Assembly: GCA_950295325.1 (NCBI GenBank)
Contig: OX485807.1
Coordinates: forward strand, 45,040,440 to 45,104,439
Direction: 5' to 3'
Source of the DNA: Polytrichum commune
Taxonomy: Eukaryota > Streptophyta > Polytrichopsida > Polytrichales > Polytrichaceae
Length of the DNA stretch: 64,000 nucleotides
Shown here: positions 37,803-48,382 of the stretch, in pieces
Layout: each line of letters begins with the position of its first letter
Numbering within the stretch: the first letter of the stretch is position 1
Position numbers and translations under genes: made by a program
Notes under the pieces: generated by a model
What the model was told of the DNA's origin: nothing
The model's input: only the letters and a program-made list of their open reading frames with translations
Databases searched by the model: none

Positions 37803-39294
37803 CGGATCCTCTTTGAGTTTGGCGTCAAATTTTGCGGAGGCCTCTTGCCAGAGAGGGCTCCAAGAGGCCATAATGCCAAGGGGAATGGGGAGGTCCACGG
37901 GAACGTCGTTGAAAGCAGACACGTAAAGAACCCGATCACCCTCTCGGTATCCCATTACAAATTCACATTCCAAGCGCTGCACCTCAACCTCACTTATAGG
38001 ACGGACGAGAGGGAGGGCTCTCAAGCGGCACAAAGGAATGAATAAGCGGGACTTACATGTTGGCTTAATCCGGAGGCGTTGGATAACACCAATGGAGTCC
38101 TCCTTTTGTGATTTCCGAAGCTCAAGCTCACACACCACGGGATCCGTGTCGGCAACTGCTTGAACGGCATCTTCGCTCATTGCGAGAGCCAAACAAAAAC
38201 ACAAATAGTAAAACCATGCTTAGAAAGCTAGAACTCAAAAAACTTGCTCAACAAATTACTCAACAACTATCCAACTCACCTCTACTTGTAATGGGCCCTG
38301 CGAATTTAGACTCTCAACCTGCACAGCTTCAACTTCAACCGCGGGGGCCGCAAGAACAACATCCTCTCCAGATTGGGGTTGCGATTGCGCAACCTGTGAA
38401 GAGTCCATATCCTAAGAACATGGAGAAAATGAGAATTTCACAAAGAAAAGTCAATAACTTCGTAACTATAAAGAAACAAATCCTCACAAAAATAATACAA
38501 GGCCGAGAGCAAACTACAAATGGTAATGGCCGAATGCTAAGTTAAGTGGTAAACTCTAGCACTAACCTACCTACGAATGAGAGGCCTCGGATCCGAGGCC
38601 TCTTTTCCTACCTCCTCCTCATGCACTACCCAAAAGAAAAAGGCCGAGAGAAATGTTATGTGAACATAGCAGTTTGACTTTTAAAGCCCATACATTGTCT
38701 CCAAAATGAGGCCTCGGATCCGAGGCCTCTTCACAAACCTCTTACTCATGTAGTATCCAAAACAAGAAGGCCGAGAGCAATCTTACACGAACATAACATT
38801 TTGATTTTTCTAGCATAAAATTCACACAAACATGAGGCCTCGGATCCGAGGCCTCTTCCCAAAACACATACTTATTCACTACCCAAAACAAAAAGGCCGA
38901 GAGCATTCGAAAATGAACATAAGATTTTCATTTTTCAAGCACATACCTTGACACAAAAATGAGGCCTCAGATCCGAGGCCTCTTTACAAAATACCTACTT
39001 ATGCACTACCCAAAACAATAGGGCCAAACGCATTTAAAAATGAGCATAACATTTTAAATTTTCATGCACATACCTTGACACAAAAATGAGGCTCGGATCC
39101 GAGGCCTCTTCCGAATGCCCCTCCTTATGAAATACATACTACAGAAAATGGCCGAGAGAATTCAAAAATGAACCTAACATTTTCATTTTTCAAGCACACA
39201 ACCTGACTAAAAAATGAGGCCTTGGATCCGAGGCCTCTTCCAAATGCCCCTCCTTGATGATTTTAAAACCTAACCAATTTACTTGTTACATGGC

Positions 39295-39314
39295 TCACGG
39301 GTGTTCACCCGTGA
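39295..39314. repeat. Hairpin repeat, copy 1
   Basis: TCACGGGTGTTCACCCGTGA: 8-bp arms with a GTTC loop. It is preceded by a ttacttgttacatgg segment shared with the copies at 39688 and 42260. Confidence 0.8.
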
Positions 39315-39687
39315 GGTTCACATTTGATGATATTCCAGGGGAGGTCACTCCATTGCCAAGTTGCATCACCAAAATGGGTCAAAATTTTCTCAATTTTTTT
39401 TGGAAGGTAGATATACATGATATCTATTACGGGGTAAAATATCACGACCAAATTTGATGATCATATTTTTCTAGAAAACATACCATTTCTACCTAGAATG
39501 ACGTAGAATTCAACTAAAACAATTACTAGGAAAAATGAAGATGACAAAAAATTTCAAAAAAATAACCAAAAGGTATAATCAATGGTTATGAATATAGAGG
39601 AAAAAAATCATAATTTTTAAAAATATTTGACATGGAGACATCTCCCCGTGATGATGCTAAATCCTACCCAAGTTACCTGTTACATGG

Positions 39688-39709
39688 CCCACGGGTGTTC
39701 ACCCGTGGG
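39688..39709. repeat. Hairpin repeat, copy 2
   Basis: It has the same CACGGGT-GTTC-ACCCGTG hairpin as copy 1, with arms extended to CCCACGGGT/ACCCGTGGG. Confidence 0.8.
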
Positions 39710-39964
39710 GCACACATTTGATCTTGTTAAAACCTAACTTTTCATGCACATACCTTGACACAAAAATGAGGCCTCGGATCCGAGGCCTCTTCCGAATGCC
39801 CCTCCTTATGAAATACATACTACAGAAAATGGCCGAGAGAATTCAAAAATGAACCTAACATTCTCATTTTTCAAGCACACAACCTGACTCAAAAATGAGG
39901 CCTCGGATCCGAGGCCTCTTCCCAAAGCTCCTACTTATGCACTTAACAAAATACAATCCCCCCC

Positions 39965-40170
39965 CCCCCGCAGCTTCAGACCTCCATATCTTCCACGTGT
40001 GGTCTCCGAATCTAACAATCAACCACTCCATCGTCGTCTACGTGAAATGTAGATGCCGATGGACACCTCACTTGCCCCATTTGGGCAACAATCAAGGAAG
40101 TTATGCCTGTTTAAACATTCGCAGTCCCGGGAGCCACTCCCAGGGGACTGCTGATCGAGGGCACTAAAAG
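39965..40170 (+). repeat. Diverged LTR fragment captured in the palindrome array, copy 1
   Basis: Motifs in order match the interior of the chromovirus LTR (about 27158-27350): cagcttcagacc, accactccatc, gtagatgccgatg, cacttgccccatt, ggaagttatgcctgttt, gcagtcccgggagccactcc. It is diverged, lacks LTR ends and has no target duplication. An almost identical copy is at 40568-40770. Confidence 0.75.
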
Positions 40171-40567
40171 GAGGCCTCGGATCCGAGGCCTCATTTTGAA
40201 ACTAGTGTACATACTCAAAAACAAGCAAAGTGCCTCATTCATACAAGCTATACGTTGAATCAAAAAACCTCAAGTGGCCTCGGCGGAGAGGTCTCGGATC
40301 CGAGGCCTCATTTTGAAACTAGTGTACATACTCAAAAACAAGCAAAGTGCCTCATTCATACAAGCTATACGTTGAATCAAAAAACCTCAAGTGGCCTCGG
40401 CTGAGAGGCCTCGGATCCGAGGGCTCACACACAAAGTAATTTACGTACTCCAAACCAACCATAGTGCCTCATCCGTACACATGTTTTGGAACACATAAAA
40501 GAGGCCTCGGATCCGAGGCCTCTTCTCCTAGCTCCTACATATGCACTTAACAAAACACATTTCCCCC

Positions 40568-40770
40568 CCCCCCGGCAGCTTCAGACCACCATATCTTCCA
40601 GGTGTTGTCACCGAATCTAACAATCAACCACTCTATCCTCATCTACGTGAAATGTAGATGCCGATGGAAACCTCACTTCCTCCATTTGGGCAAAATTCAA
40701 GGAAGTTATGCCTGTTTAAACATTCGCAGTCCCGGGAGCCACTCCCTGGGGATTGCTGATCGAGGGCACT
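40568..40770 (+). repeat. Diverged LTR fragment captured in the palindrome array, copy 2
   Basis: Near-duplicate of 39965-40170. It is followed by the same spacer (cgagggcactaaaaggaggc) and preceded by the same C-run, so it was amplified together with the surrounding palindrome units. Confidence 0.75.
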
Positions 40771-42259
40771 AAAAGGAGGCCTCGGATCCGAGTCCTCATT
40801 TTGAAACTAGTTTACATACTCAAAAACAAGCAAAGTGCCTCATTCATACAAGCTATACGTTGAATCAAAAAACATCAAGTGGCCTCGGCCAAGAGGCCTC
40901 GGATCCGAGGGCTCACACACAAAGTAATTTACGTACTCCAAACCAACCATAGTGCCTCATCCGTACACATGTTTTGGAACACATAAAAGAGGCCTCGGAT
41001 CGGAGGCCTCATTCACAAACTAGTTTACATACTCAAAACAAACCAAAGTGCCTCATCCGTACACTTGTTTTGGAACACATAAAAGAGGCCTCGGATCCGA
41101 GGCCTCATTCACAAACTAGTTTACATACTCAAAACAAACCAAAGTGCCTCATCCGTACACATGTTTTGGAACACATAAAAGAGGCCTCGGATCCGAGGCC
41201 TCATTCACAAACTAGTTTACATACTCAAAACAAACCAAAGTGCCTCATCCGTACACATGTTTTGGAACACATAAAAGAGGCCTCGGATCCGAGGCCTCAT
41301 TCACAAACTAGTTTACATACTCAAAACAAACCAAAGTGCCTCATCCGTACACATGTTTTGGAACACATAAAAGAGGCCTCGGATCCGAGGCCTCATTCAC
41401 AAACTAGTTTACATACTCAAAACAAACCAAAGTGCCTCTTCCGTACACTTGTTTTGGAACACATAAAAGAGGCCTCGGATCCGAGGCCTCATTCACAAAC
41501 TAGTTTACATACTCAAAACAAACCAAAGTGCCTCATCCGTACACATGTTTTGGAACACATAAAAGAGGCCTCGGATCCGAGGCCTCATTCACAAACTAGT
41601 TTACATACTCAAAACAAACCAAAGTGCCTCATCCGTACACATGTTTTGGAACACATAAAAGAGGCCTCGGATCCAAGGCCTCATTCACAAACTAGTTTAC
41701 ATACTCAAAACAAACCAAAGTGCCTCTTCCGTACACTTGTTTTGGAACACATAAAAGAGGCCTCGGATCCGAGGCCTCATTCACAAACTAGTTTACATAC
41801 TCAACCAACCAAAGTGCCTCATCCGTACACTTGTTTTGGAATACATAAAAGAGGCCTCGGATCCGAGGCCTCATTCACAAACTAGTTTACATACTCAACC
41901 AACCAAAGTGCCTCATCCGTACACTTGTTTTGGAACACATAAAAGAGGCCTCGGATCCAAGGCCTCATTCATAAACTAGTTTACATACTCAAAACAAACC
42001 AAAGTGCCTCTTCCGTACACTTGTTTTGGAACACATAAAAGAGGCCTCGGATCCGAGGCCTCATTCACAAACTAGTTTACATCCTCAAAAACAAGCAAAG
42101 TGCCTCATTCATACAACTTATACTTTGAATCAGAAAACCTCAAGTGGCCTCTGCCGAGAGGCCTCGGATCCGAGGCCTCACACACAAACTAGTTTACATA
42201 CTCAGAACCAACCAAAGTGCCGCATAAAGACATGCCTAACCAAGTTACTTGTTACATGG

Positions 42260-42281
42260 CCCACGGGCGTTCACCCGTGGG
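42260..42281. repeat. Hairpin repeat, copy 3
   Basis: CCCACGGGC-GTTC-ACCCGTGGG, with one arm mismatch, again after ttacttgttacatgg. Confidence 0.8.
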
Positions 42282-43230
42282 GCACAAGGCAGAGAGCAAG
42301 GAATCAAAAATGGAAGAAAGTTGACATTCCATTAGTTTGAGAAATCAAGAACCTCACCTCTCTCAAAACCCTACCTCTCACATACTCAAACTTATACAAA
42401 TATGAGGCCTCGGATCCGAGGCCTCTTCCCCTAGCTCTTTCTTATGCACTACACAAAACAAGACAAGGCCGAGAGCAATTGATGTGCACATAACATTTTG
42501 ATTTTTCAAGCACAAACCTACCCACAAATAAAAGACCTCGGATCCGAGGCCTCTTCCTATGGCTCCCACTTATGCACTACACAATAGAAGAAACGGCCGA
42601 GAGCAAGGCATCAAGAAAGCAAGAAAGTTGACATTCCATTAGGTTGAGAAATCAAGAACCTCGCCTCTCTCAAAACCCTACCTTTCACATACTCAAACTT
42701 ACACAAATATGAGGCCTCGGATCCGAGGCCTCTTCCCCTAGCTCGTTCTTGTGCACTACACAAAACGAGCCAAGGCCAAGAGCAATTGATGTGCACATAA
42801 CATTTTTATTTTTCAAGCACAAACCTACCCACAAATAAGAGGCCTCGGATCCGAGGCCTCTTCCTATGGCTCTCACTTATGCACTACACAATAGAAGAAA
42901 TGGCCGAGAGCAAGGAATCAAGAAAGCAAGAAAGTCGACATTCCATTTGTTTGAGAAATCAAGAACCTCGCCTCTCTCAAAACCCTACCTTTCACATACT
43001 CAAACTTACACAAATATGAGGCCTCGGATCCGAAGCCTCTTCCCCTAGCTCATTCTTGTGCACTACACAAAATGAGACAAGGCCGAGAGCAACATGATGT
43101 GCACATAACCTTTTGATTTTTCAAGCACAAACATACCTTTCCTGACATGTTCCTAAACCCAAATCAGGACAAGGCCGAAAGCAAGTCAAGCTGATATTCC
43201 AAATACTATGAGAAATCAAGGTGATAGAAA

Positions 43231-44229
43231 TTAAGCAAAAACGTTGGCGAACATAGCTTGGCCGAGATCCCGACACCTTACCAGAATTTGGAGTATGCCC
43301 TCCACTGAAGCCCCTATATTGGCGCCACTATCTTCCGAGGTCCCGTCCTCTGTCGGCGTTATTGGAGTGCTTCTCGAATCTCTGAGGTTTACTTGCGCCA
43401 TTCCTCTCCCGCGGCCACGCCCTCGCCTTGATGTTTGTTGTGTTCCGCCCGCCTTGCTTCGCTGAAATCTTGAAGCAGGGGTCACAACATCCACACTTAG
43501 GGTTTCTGCGCATGGGTCTCCTCCTTCAGCTCTTTCGCGGCCTCCCAACAAATTTGATTTCAGATCTTCCTTTGCCGCTTTCCTCTTGGACGCCTTCATT
43601 TTTTCTCTTGCTTGAATCGTTGGTTGTCCCGACATCGGTTCTCGCTCTTCTAACGCCTTCTCAATTTGTTGTGCTACCTCCTTGTTGTCTTCTTCGTAGA
43701 TATTTCCACTATCTCCACTCCCCCTTTCTTCCTATATTTAAGATAAAACAATGTTTATAACAATGATGACAAACCATAATATCTAAAAGAAAAGTTGTTT
43801 CACAGTTGAATATGTTCTACCATTTTTATTATGTGCTCAAACAACTGAATATATGGAGAACCCGAAGAATACGTACGACACTTGTAGAGTTTGTTTCTTC
43901 GCATGAGTCCTCTTGGATGCTGTCGTTTCCCAACTCCTCCACTTCTGCCATTGGTTGCGTTTTACTTCCGTCCGCCTCTTCTACAATCGGTGATAAATGA
44001 AAAGGCCGAATCCCACAGTCTAGCCTCCACGAAGGTTCCGCAGGTCCTTTATGCTTTGGCTCAAATCCTCAGGCGTCCCACGGCCCTCGATTGGCGCTTT
44101 CCTTGCCTGTGACTTTTGTGTCCTCACTGTCTTTCTCTTCTTATCAGTGTAATGTGTAGACGATCGCCTCCTCTTCTTTTTCTTAGATGGTTCCGTTGTC
44201 GGAGGTTGTGAATTGCCTATTTCCTTCAT
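43231..44229 (-). CDS. Basic, probably nuclear protein of the 24-kb element
   Basis: The start is ATG at 44229, followed by a strongly basic stretch (KKKKRRRSS and DKKRKTVRTQ) that looks like a nuclear localisation signal. A second open block (about 44040-43877) contains SPIVEEADGSKTQPMAEVEE and ends at a plausible donor (gtacgt). The third exon (43731-43231, acceptor atatag) gives an acidic start, then MKASKRKAAKEDL and a GRGRGRG segment resembling an AT-hook, and ends LGQAMFANVFA. The join between the first two blocks needs a frame change I could not resolve. No enzymatic domain was seen. The gene is divergent from the transposase, with the two starts about 320 bp apart, so they may share a promoter. 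A DNA-binding accessory role is inferred only. Confidence 0.5.
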
Positions 44230-44548
44230 GTGTTCAACCCTCCCGCAATTCAGACCTATTCGCTCTATTTCCTTTCCACAACCTCACCACATCAAACTCA
44301 CACATTGGAAAGAAAGTGAGCAATCGCATTCTTCTCAGTATATAATTGCAATACCTCCCGATGGGAGGCGCGCTTTACTATCTGACAACCATCTTTGTAA
44401 TTAGGGGTATCTTTTTTTAGGATGCCTGACAGTTTTGTCTCCTTCCTGATATTCATGCGTATTTGTTTATAACTTCATCATCATCACCATTCTCCTTCTC
44501 TATGCATCTTTGCATCTTTGTTCCTTCACGTTTGCTTTCTCTGCCTTC
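44230..44548. promoter_or_regulatory. Divergent promoter region
   Basis: This 319-bp gap separates the starts of the minus-strand basic-protein gene and the plus-strand transposase gene. No clear TATA box was fixed. The role is inferred from the gene arrangement. Confidence 0.35.
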
Positions 44549-47500
44549 ATGGCTTCCACCTCAATTCTTCCTCCCGTCTCTGAGATGGCCGAACTTCGTT
44601 CACATGGCATCGGGGTCCCTATTATATTCCCCATTGGTGCACAAGGTATTGTTGTTGTCTCGGAGCTTCATCTTAGCATTAGGTTCTCTTTGAAAGCTAG
44701 TACAATATGGGTAGAGCGTGAGATCTACCATCCTGATACTGGATTGCTCGTTCATACCTTCCATGAGACCTCCAAGGTAACTGACAATGGCAATGTAGTG
44801 TGGGAGCTTGGCGCGGGAAAGTATAGGGTTTGTGGCTGGCCAGATTCTCAGATGGGAGTGTCAACAGAAATCCTTCCTCCTCTTCGATCATCCACTGTTG
44901 CCTTTAGCACACCCCCGGTAATAAGCGTCAAGACCGAGCCTGGTGTAGACAACGTTATAGACTTGTCTGATTCTTCGAGTGAAGATGTACCAGTGCATAA
45001 GGCTGCTGTCCATGATTCCCCTCATTTGTTTCCCTTTGCATCCTACGTAACGCCTTCTCCATCTAGCTCTGTCCCTTCAACTAGTTCGGTCCCTACATCT
45101 AAACCTCCTCAAACTATTGTTCAATGTCTTCGTCGTCTTGGCTCTATGCCCGGTAGTAAGAACGTCCTCAAGAAAATAGATTACAATAAAATCAAAATCC
45201 AAGAAGTTAATCACCTTCCCCCTCGTTTCGATGGCACCCAGTTATTTGTCCTCCCTGCAGCAGAAGTCTCTTCATCTTAAACCAGGGCCAAGTCGTTGGA
45301 CGGCATGGACAAGCAATATGATGGCCATGTTTGGACTAAGACTCAAACCACCAACATTACAAATGACGTTGGCCTTGCATTTCGTTCCTCTACCTGTGTT
45401 GGCCATCTCCAATGCCAAAACCCGAGTTGTGATTACCTTCAACGCGCCCATCGTACCTCTAAGGTCAATGACACAGAATTTGAAGGTTTCACTAAAGATC
45501 CTTTCCCTCTCTCTGGCATTGTGCCATCCGGATCTACTCTTGTCTGCAGGATTTGTAAAGAGCCTCCCAAATGCATTGCACTATGCGAGGCCAAAATCTT
45601 CTACGTCCATGGGAAGGAGTCATCCCAAAGAGCCTACATTCATCTCAGTTCTCATCAACATCCAGTGAAGGTTGGAGACTGTAGAGACAGTTGGAAACGT
45701 ATCAATGCACTTCTTGAGGAGCACGTTGAACGTACGCCTGAAGCCACCCACAGCAAGATCGTCCTTGAAGCTAGCAAGAACATTGTTGGTGAGTTTCTCC
45801 TTTCTGGCGATAACGACACACACCGTCTCTTCTCTTTAAAAGAGCTTGAACCTGTTTTTGAGAGCTGTAGAGAGTTGAATTCCCCAAACCTTCGCTCTAA
45901 GGTTACCTCTTTCAAATATTTGCGGAGGTTTGGTGTTATGGATGGCATCGCGAAGCTCCGAGGCATTAGCAATTGGGCCTACATCCAACGGAACCAATTC
46001 CCAGGACAAGGTGACAATACAGACAAGGTGTTCGTCTTCAAGATGTCGGAGGTTGGTCCTGGAAGTGGAGTGGATTTGGTTCGTCGGATGCAACCGGGTG
46101 GGGACCTGGAGAACGCGTGGATGATGTCCGATCACGTGAAGCGGGTCAAAGGGTGGACCACCATGGCCGCTCATGTGTACGATGGGACTTATCAACGGGT
46201 CATGACCATTTCATGTTGTGATTTCCAATCGGAGAATAAGGATGCCCAAGTTCTCTTCTGGCAGAACCTCAACCACGTCATGGCCCGACACGGTATCCCA
46301 CATCCAAACTTTATAGGCTTCATGGCGGACAGTGCCCAAGCCAATTGGAACGTTGTTCGCATTGTGTATGGTTCAGGGGATCCCAAAGTTCCAATGGAGG
46401 GTCGTGAGCGCACTTGTTTTTTCCATTGGAAACAATCGCTCGAAAAACATACGAAATCGTATATAAAGCATGAGTTACAAGACCAACATAGACATCTTTG
46501 CCTTCAATATCGAAATGCGTCATCTATGGAAGAGGTTGAGACTACGTACCTAGCTATCAAGGCTTGGTGGGCGTCATCGAATTGTACAAGTGAGGACGGT
46601 CTCAAGCATCTTCAGCTCTGGCTTGCTTTTTGGCACTTCCGCTACCTTCAATGGGGTGGTTTCATGGAACTGGTACATCTCCTTTATAATTCATTATTGG
46701 TTTTTCTTGGATTCGATTTCCTCTCTCTGTACATTTATATTAATACTTGATTTCTCCAATCAGGAAAAGGTTTTAACCCAAGACCAATTGGCCGAGATGC
46801 CGTCGTGCAATCTTGCGGAGTCCGTCCACAACAAGTGGCTTCAAGCCTCCGGCAACAAGGGTGGAGATCTATACGTGGCTACGGTTGACGACTACATTCG
46901 CGCCTTCTTACAAGTTGTTGCATACTACCAGTTCCTTAAAGGTGGAATTGGCGGAGATGGTCCAAGCAAAGAAGAACTAAAGCTCAGGGGTGCTCAACGT
47001 CGAGCTCAGCGTACTGGCGACCCCACAGTGTTGCAGAATGTCTTGCTTGACATGTCCGGTGGGGAAGAATTTTGCACTCGCGATCCACACCTTGAGGGCG
47101 CCGAGGTGTTTGGATCGCAGAAGCGAAGACCAGACACTCCAATTGGTGATAATGGCGAGATCCACCGCCCCGATACCGTGAACTTCTCTCGCCCTCCCCC
47201 CGGTAAGCGTGTCACTCGATCTCAACCAGAAACACTACCCACTATCATTGAGGAGTCTTCCCCCTCTGTACAAGAGGTTCAAGTGCCTTCACCTGCAGGA
47301 CTTAGTTTCCAGCGTGTCACTGCCGTGCAAGAAACCAAAGTAGATGTCTCTCTTTGGCATATTGCCCGCATACCCTATACATCTGGGAAGTCTTGTTGGG
47401 CTAATCATGCGGGCACGAAGAAGAAGTGCACCGCAAGAATCGTCACTAATAATAAGAGCGTCCCTGCGCTGACCTACACCGGTATGTGGCATCATTACAA

Positions 47501-48221
47501 ACTCCAATCTATGAAGCGCACGGACTTTGTCTTTTGCCCAGACAACATTGAGCGTTGCGTGAAGGGCCCTCGTCGGAAATGGGTCATGCAGTTCTCTGCT
47601 GATGACCAGAAGCCTCCTATTCCCCCAATCTGGCCCGTGAAGATTGGTACCAACCTCACCCGCTCGGAGATCTTCGTCCTTGAGAACGCAGGTTTTCAAC
47701 TCCCACCAAAGGAGCGCATCACACCGACTCAACTCTTCACCAATTCTGCTCCCCCGCTGGATATGTCTGGAATCCGTGTTCCAGAAAACCCCGACATGAT
47801 CCCTCCGACAAAATTGTCCAAGCTTGTTCGGCGATCCAGCAGCGCACCTTCGGCAAAGCAGAGGCAGATGATGGCCTCTGCTGAAGCTGTGCATGGTACC
47901 GTTCTGAAGTTAACTATGATCCCTCAACCGGGATTTGGTTGCATTATCACACTGCAGTCCAAATCAGAACCCCAACCACCGATCTACCAAATGACAGTCA
48001 GTTCTCTTCCAGAGTGCAACTGCGCATACTTCTTGGATATGATTTCCAAGTTCAGCCGCAAACGAAATTCTTATCTGAATTGTAAGCATTTGTATTACAT
48101 TTTCATCAAGGTTTCTAATTTGGATGCGGAAGTGAATTTGTTCATTCACGCCTTGACATTTAGCTTCAACGAAGTCAAACTCTTCCTCGAAGGGGGTCTT
48201 TTGACAAAGTCTACTTCTTAG
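44549..48221 (+). CDS. DDE/SWIM transposase of the 24-kb element
   Basis: Exon 1 is 44549-46672 (donor gtacat). Exon 2 is 46764-48221, in phase after tttctccaatcag. About 1190 residues if read through one in-frame TAA at 45278-45280. After an N-terminal domain and an acidic Ser-rich linker comes a Cys-containing segment, then the RNase H-fold core: AAHVYDGTYQRVMTISCCDF (first Asp), NFIGFMADSAQANWNVVRIV (second Asp), and RTCFFHWKQSLEKH, the C-x-x-H region seen in Mutator-like transposases. The third acidic residue probably lies in the Trp-rich helical region near FWHFRYLQWGGFMEL. Exon 2 has SCNLAESVHNKWLQASG and a C-terminal SWIM finger, CNCAY...NCKHLYYIF. The SWIM finger and core suit MULE or KDZ transposases. 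Whether the TAA is a recent mutation or separates two ORFs (the next ATG is at 45296) is unclear. Confidence 0.8.
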
Positions 48222-48382
48222 GATTTATCTCAGCCTAGCAGTACTTTGGGCTATGATATATGTATCCATTTCTGGACCTCTTGTGAAGCAATAATTGATT
48301 GATATAATAAAGGTATAATCTCAATAATTATTTTTATTTGCTTCAAAATTTTGTATTACAATGCTTCCTATGTCTATCAACT

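Larger units (their letters stand above)
26212..38408 (-). pseudogene. ParB/Srx-like plus beta-class DNA methyltransferase-like gene, split by two LTR insertions
   Basis: Exons inferred from GT-AG sites, 5' to 3': possible leader 38408-38280; 38180-37808 joined across the solo LTR to 36829-36637; 36543-36348; 36259-36062; 35960-35752; 35660-35419; 35327-34640; 34546-34211; 34099-33841; 33744-33689 joined across the retrotransposon to 26674-26532; 26434-26212. About 1040 residues. The N-terminal third has MFFVWEGNHRLTAWW, matching the G-x-H-R signature of the ParB/sulfiredoxin fold. The middle has a basic RRKGRAKK segment and a Ser/Pro/Thr-rich linker. The C-terminus has LDLLFADIPENL at the place of the amino-methyltransferase motif IV, then WRGAHEKHPIFFS and DWQCGVGGSITACRSL, with HIVALESDPVIF (motifs X and I). 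This motif order is the beta class. The catalytic DPPY tetrapeptide would be DIPE, so activity is doubtful. The start (38408 or 38180) is unsettled. Confidence 0.65.
38581..43039. repeat. Palindrome array: ~32 copies of a 22-bp perfect or near-perfect palindrome
   Basis: The core AGGCCTCGGATCCGAGGCCT (plus one outer G and C) is its own reverse complement. Copies start near 38581, 38708, 38834, 38961, 39088, 39216, 39768, 39897, 40171, 40288, 40405, 40501, 40776, 40893, 40989, then every 94-96 bp to 42041, and 42160, 42402, 42531, 42710, 42839 and 43018. Spacers fall into types: about 126 bp ending in ggccgagagcaa-like sequence at both ends of the array, about 117 bp around 40.2-40.4 kb, and exactly 96 bp for most of 40989-42041. 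Because 96 is divisible by three, an artificial 303-codon frame runs through it. The array sits between the methyltransferase-like gene and the basic-protein gene. Confidence 0.95.

Noticed and set aside
40974-41885. The 303-codon repeat protein as a real gene
   Set aside because: It follows directly from satellite units of 96 bp; there is no start context, promoter or related protein. Kept only as a finding to check.
38581-43039. CRISPR-like array of regularly spaced palindromic repeats
   Set aside because: Spacers are themselves repeated rather than unique, spacing varies, no cas genes are present, and the surroundings are eukaryotic transposons with introns.
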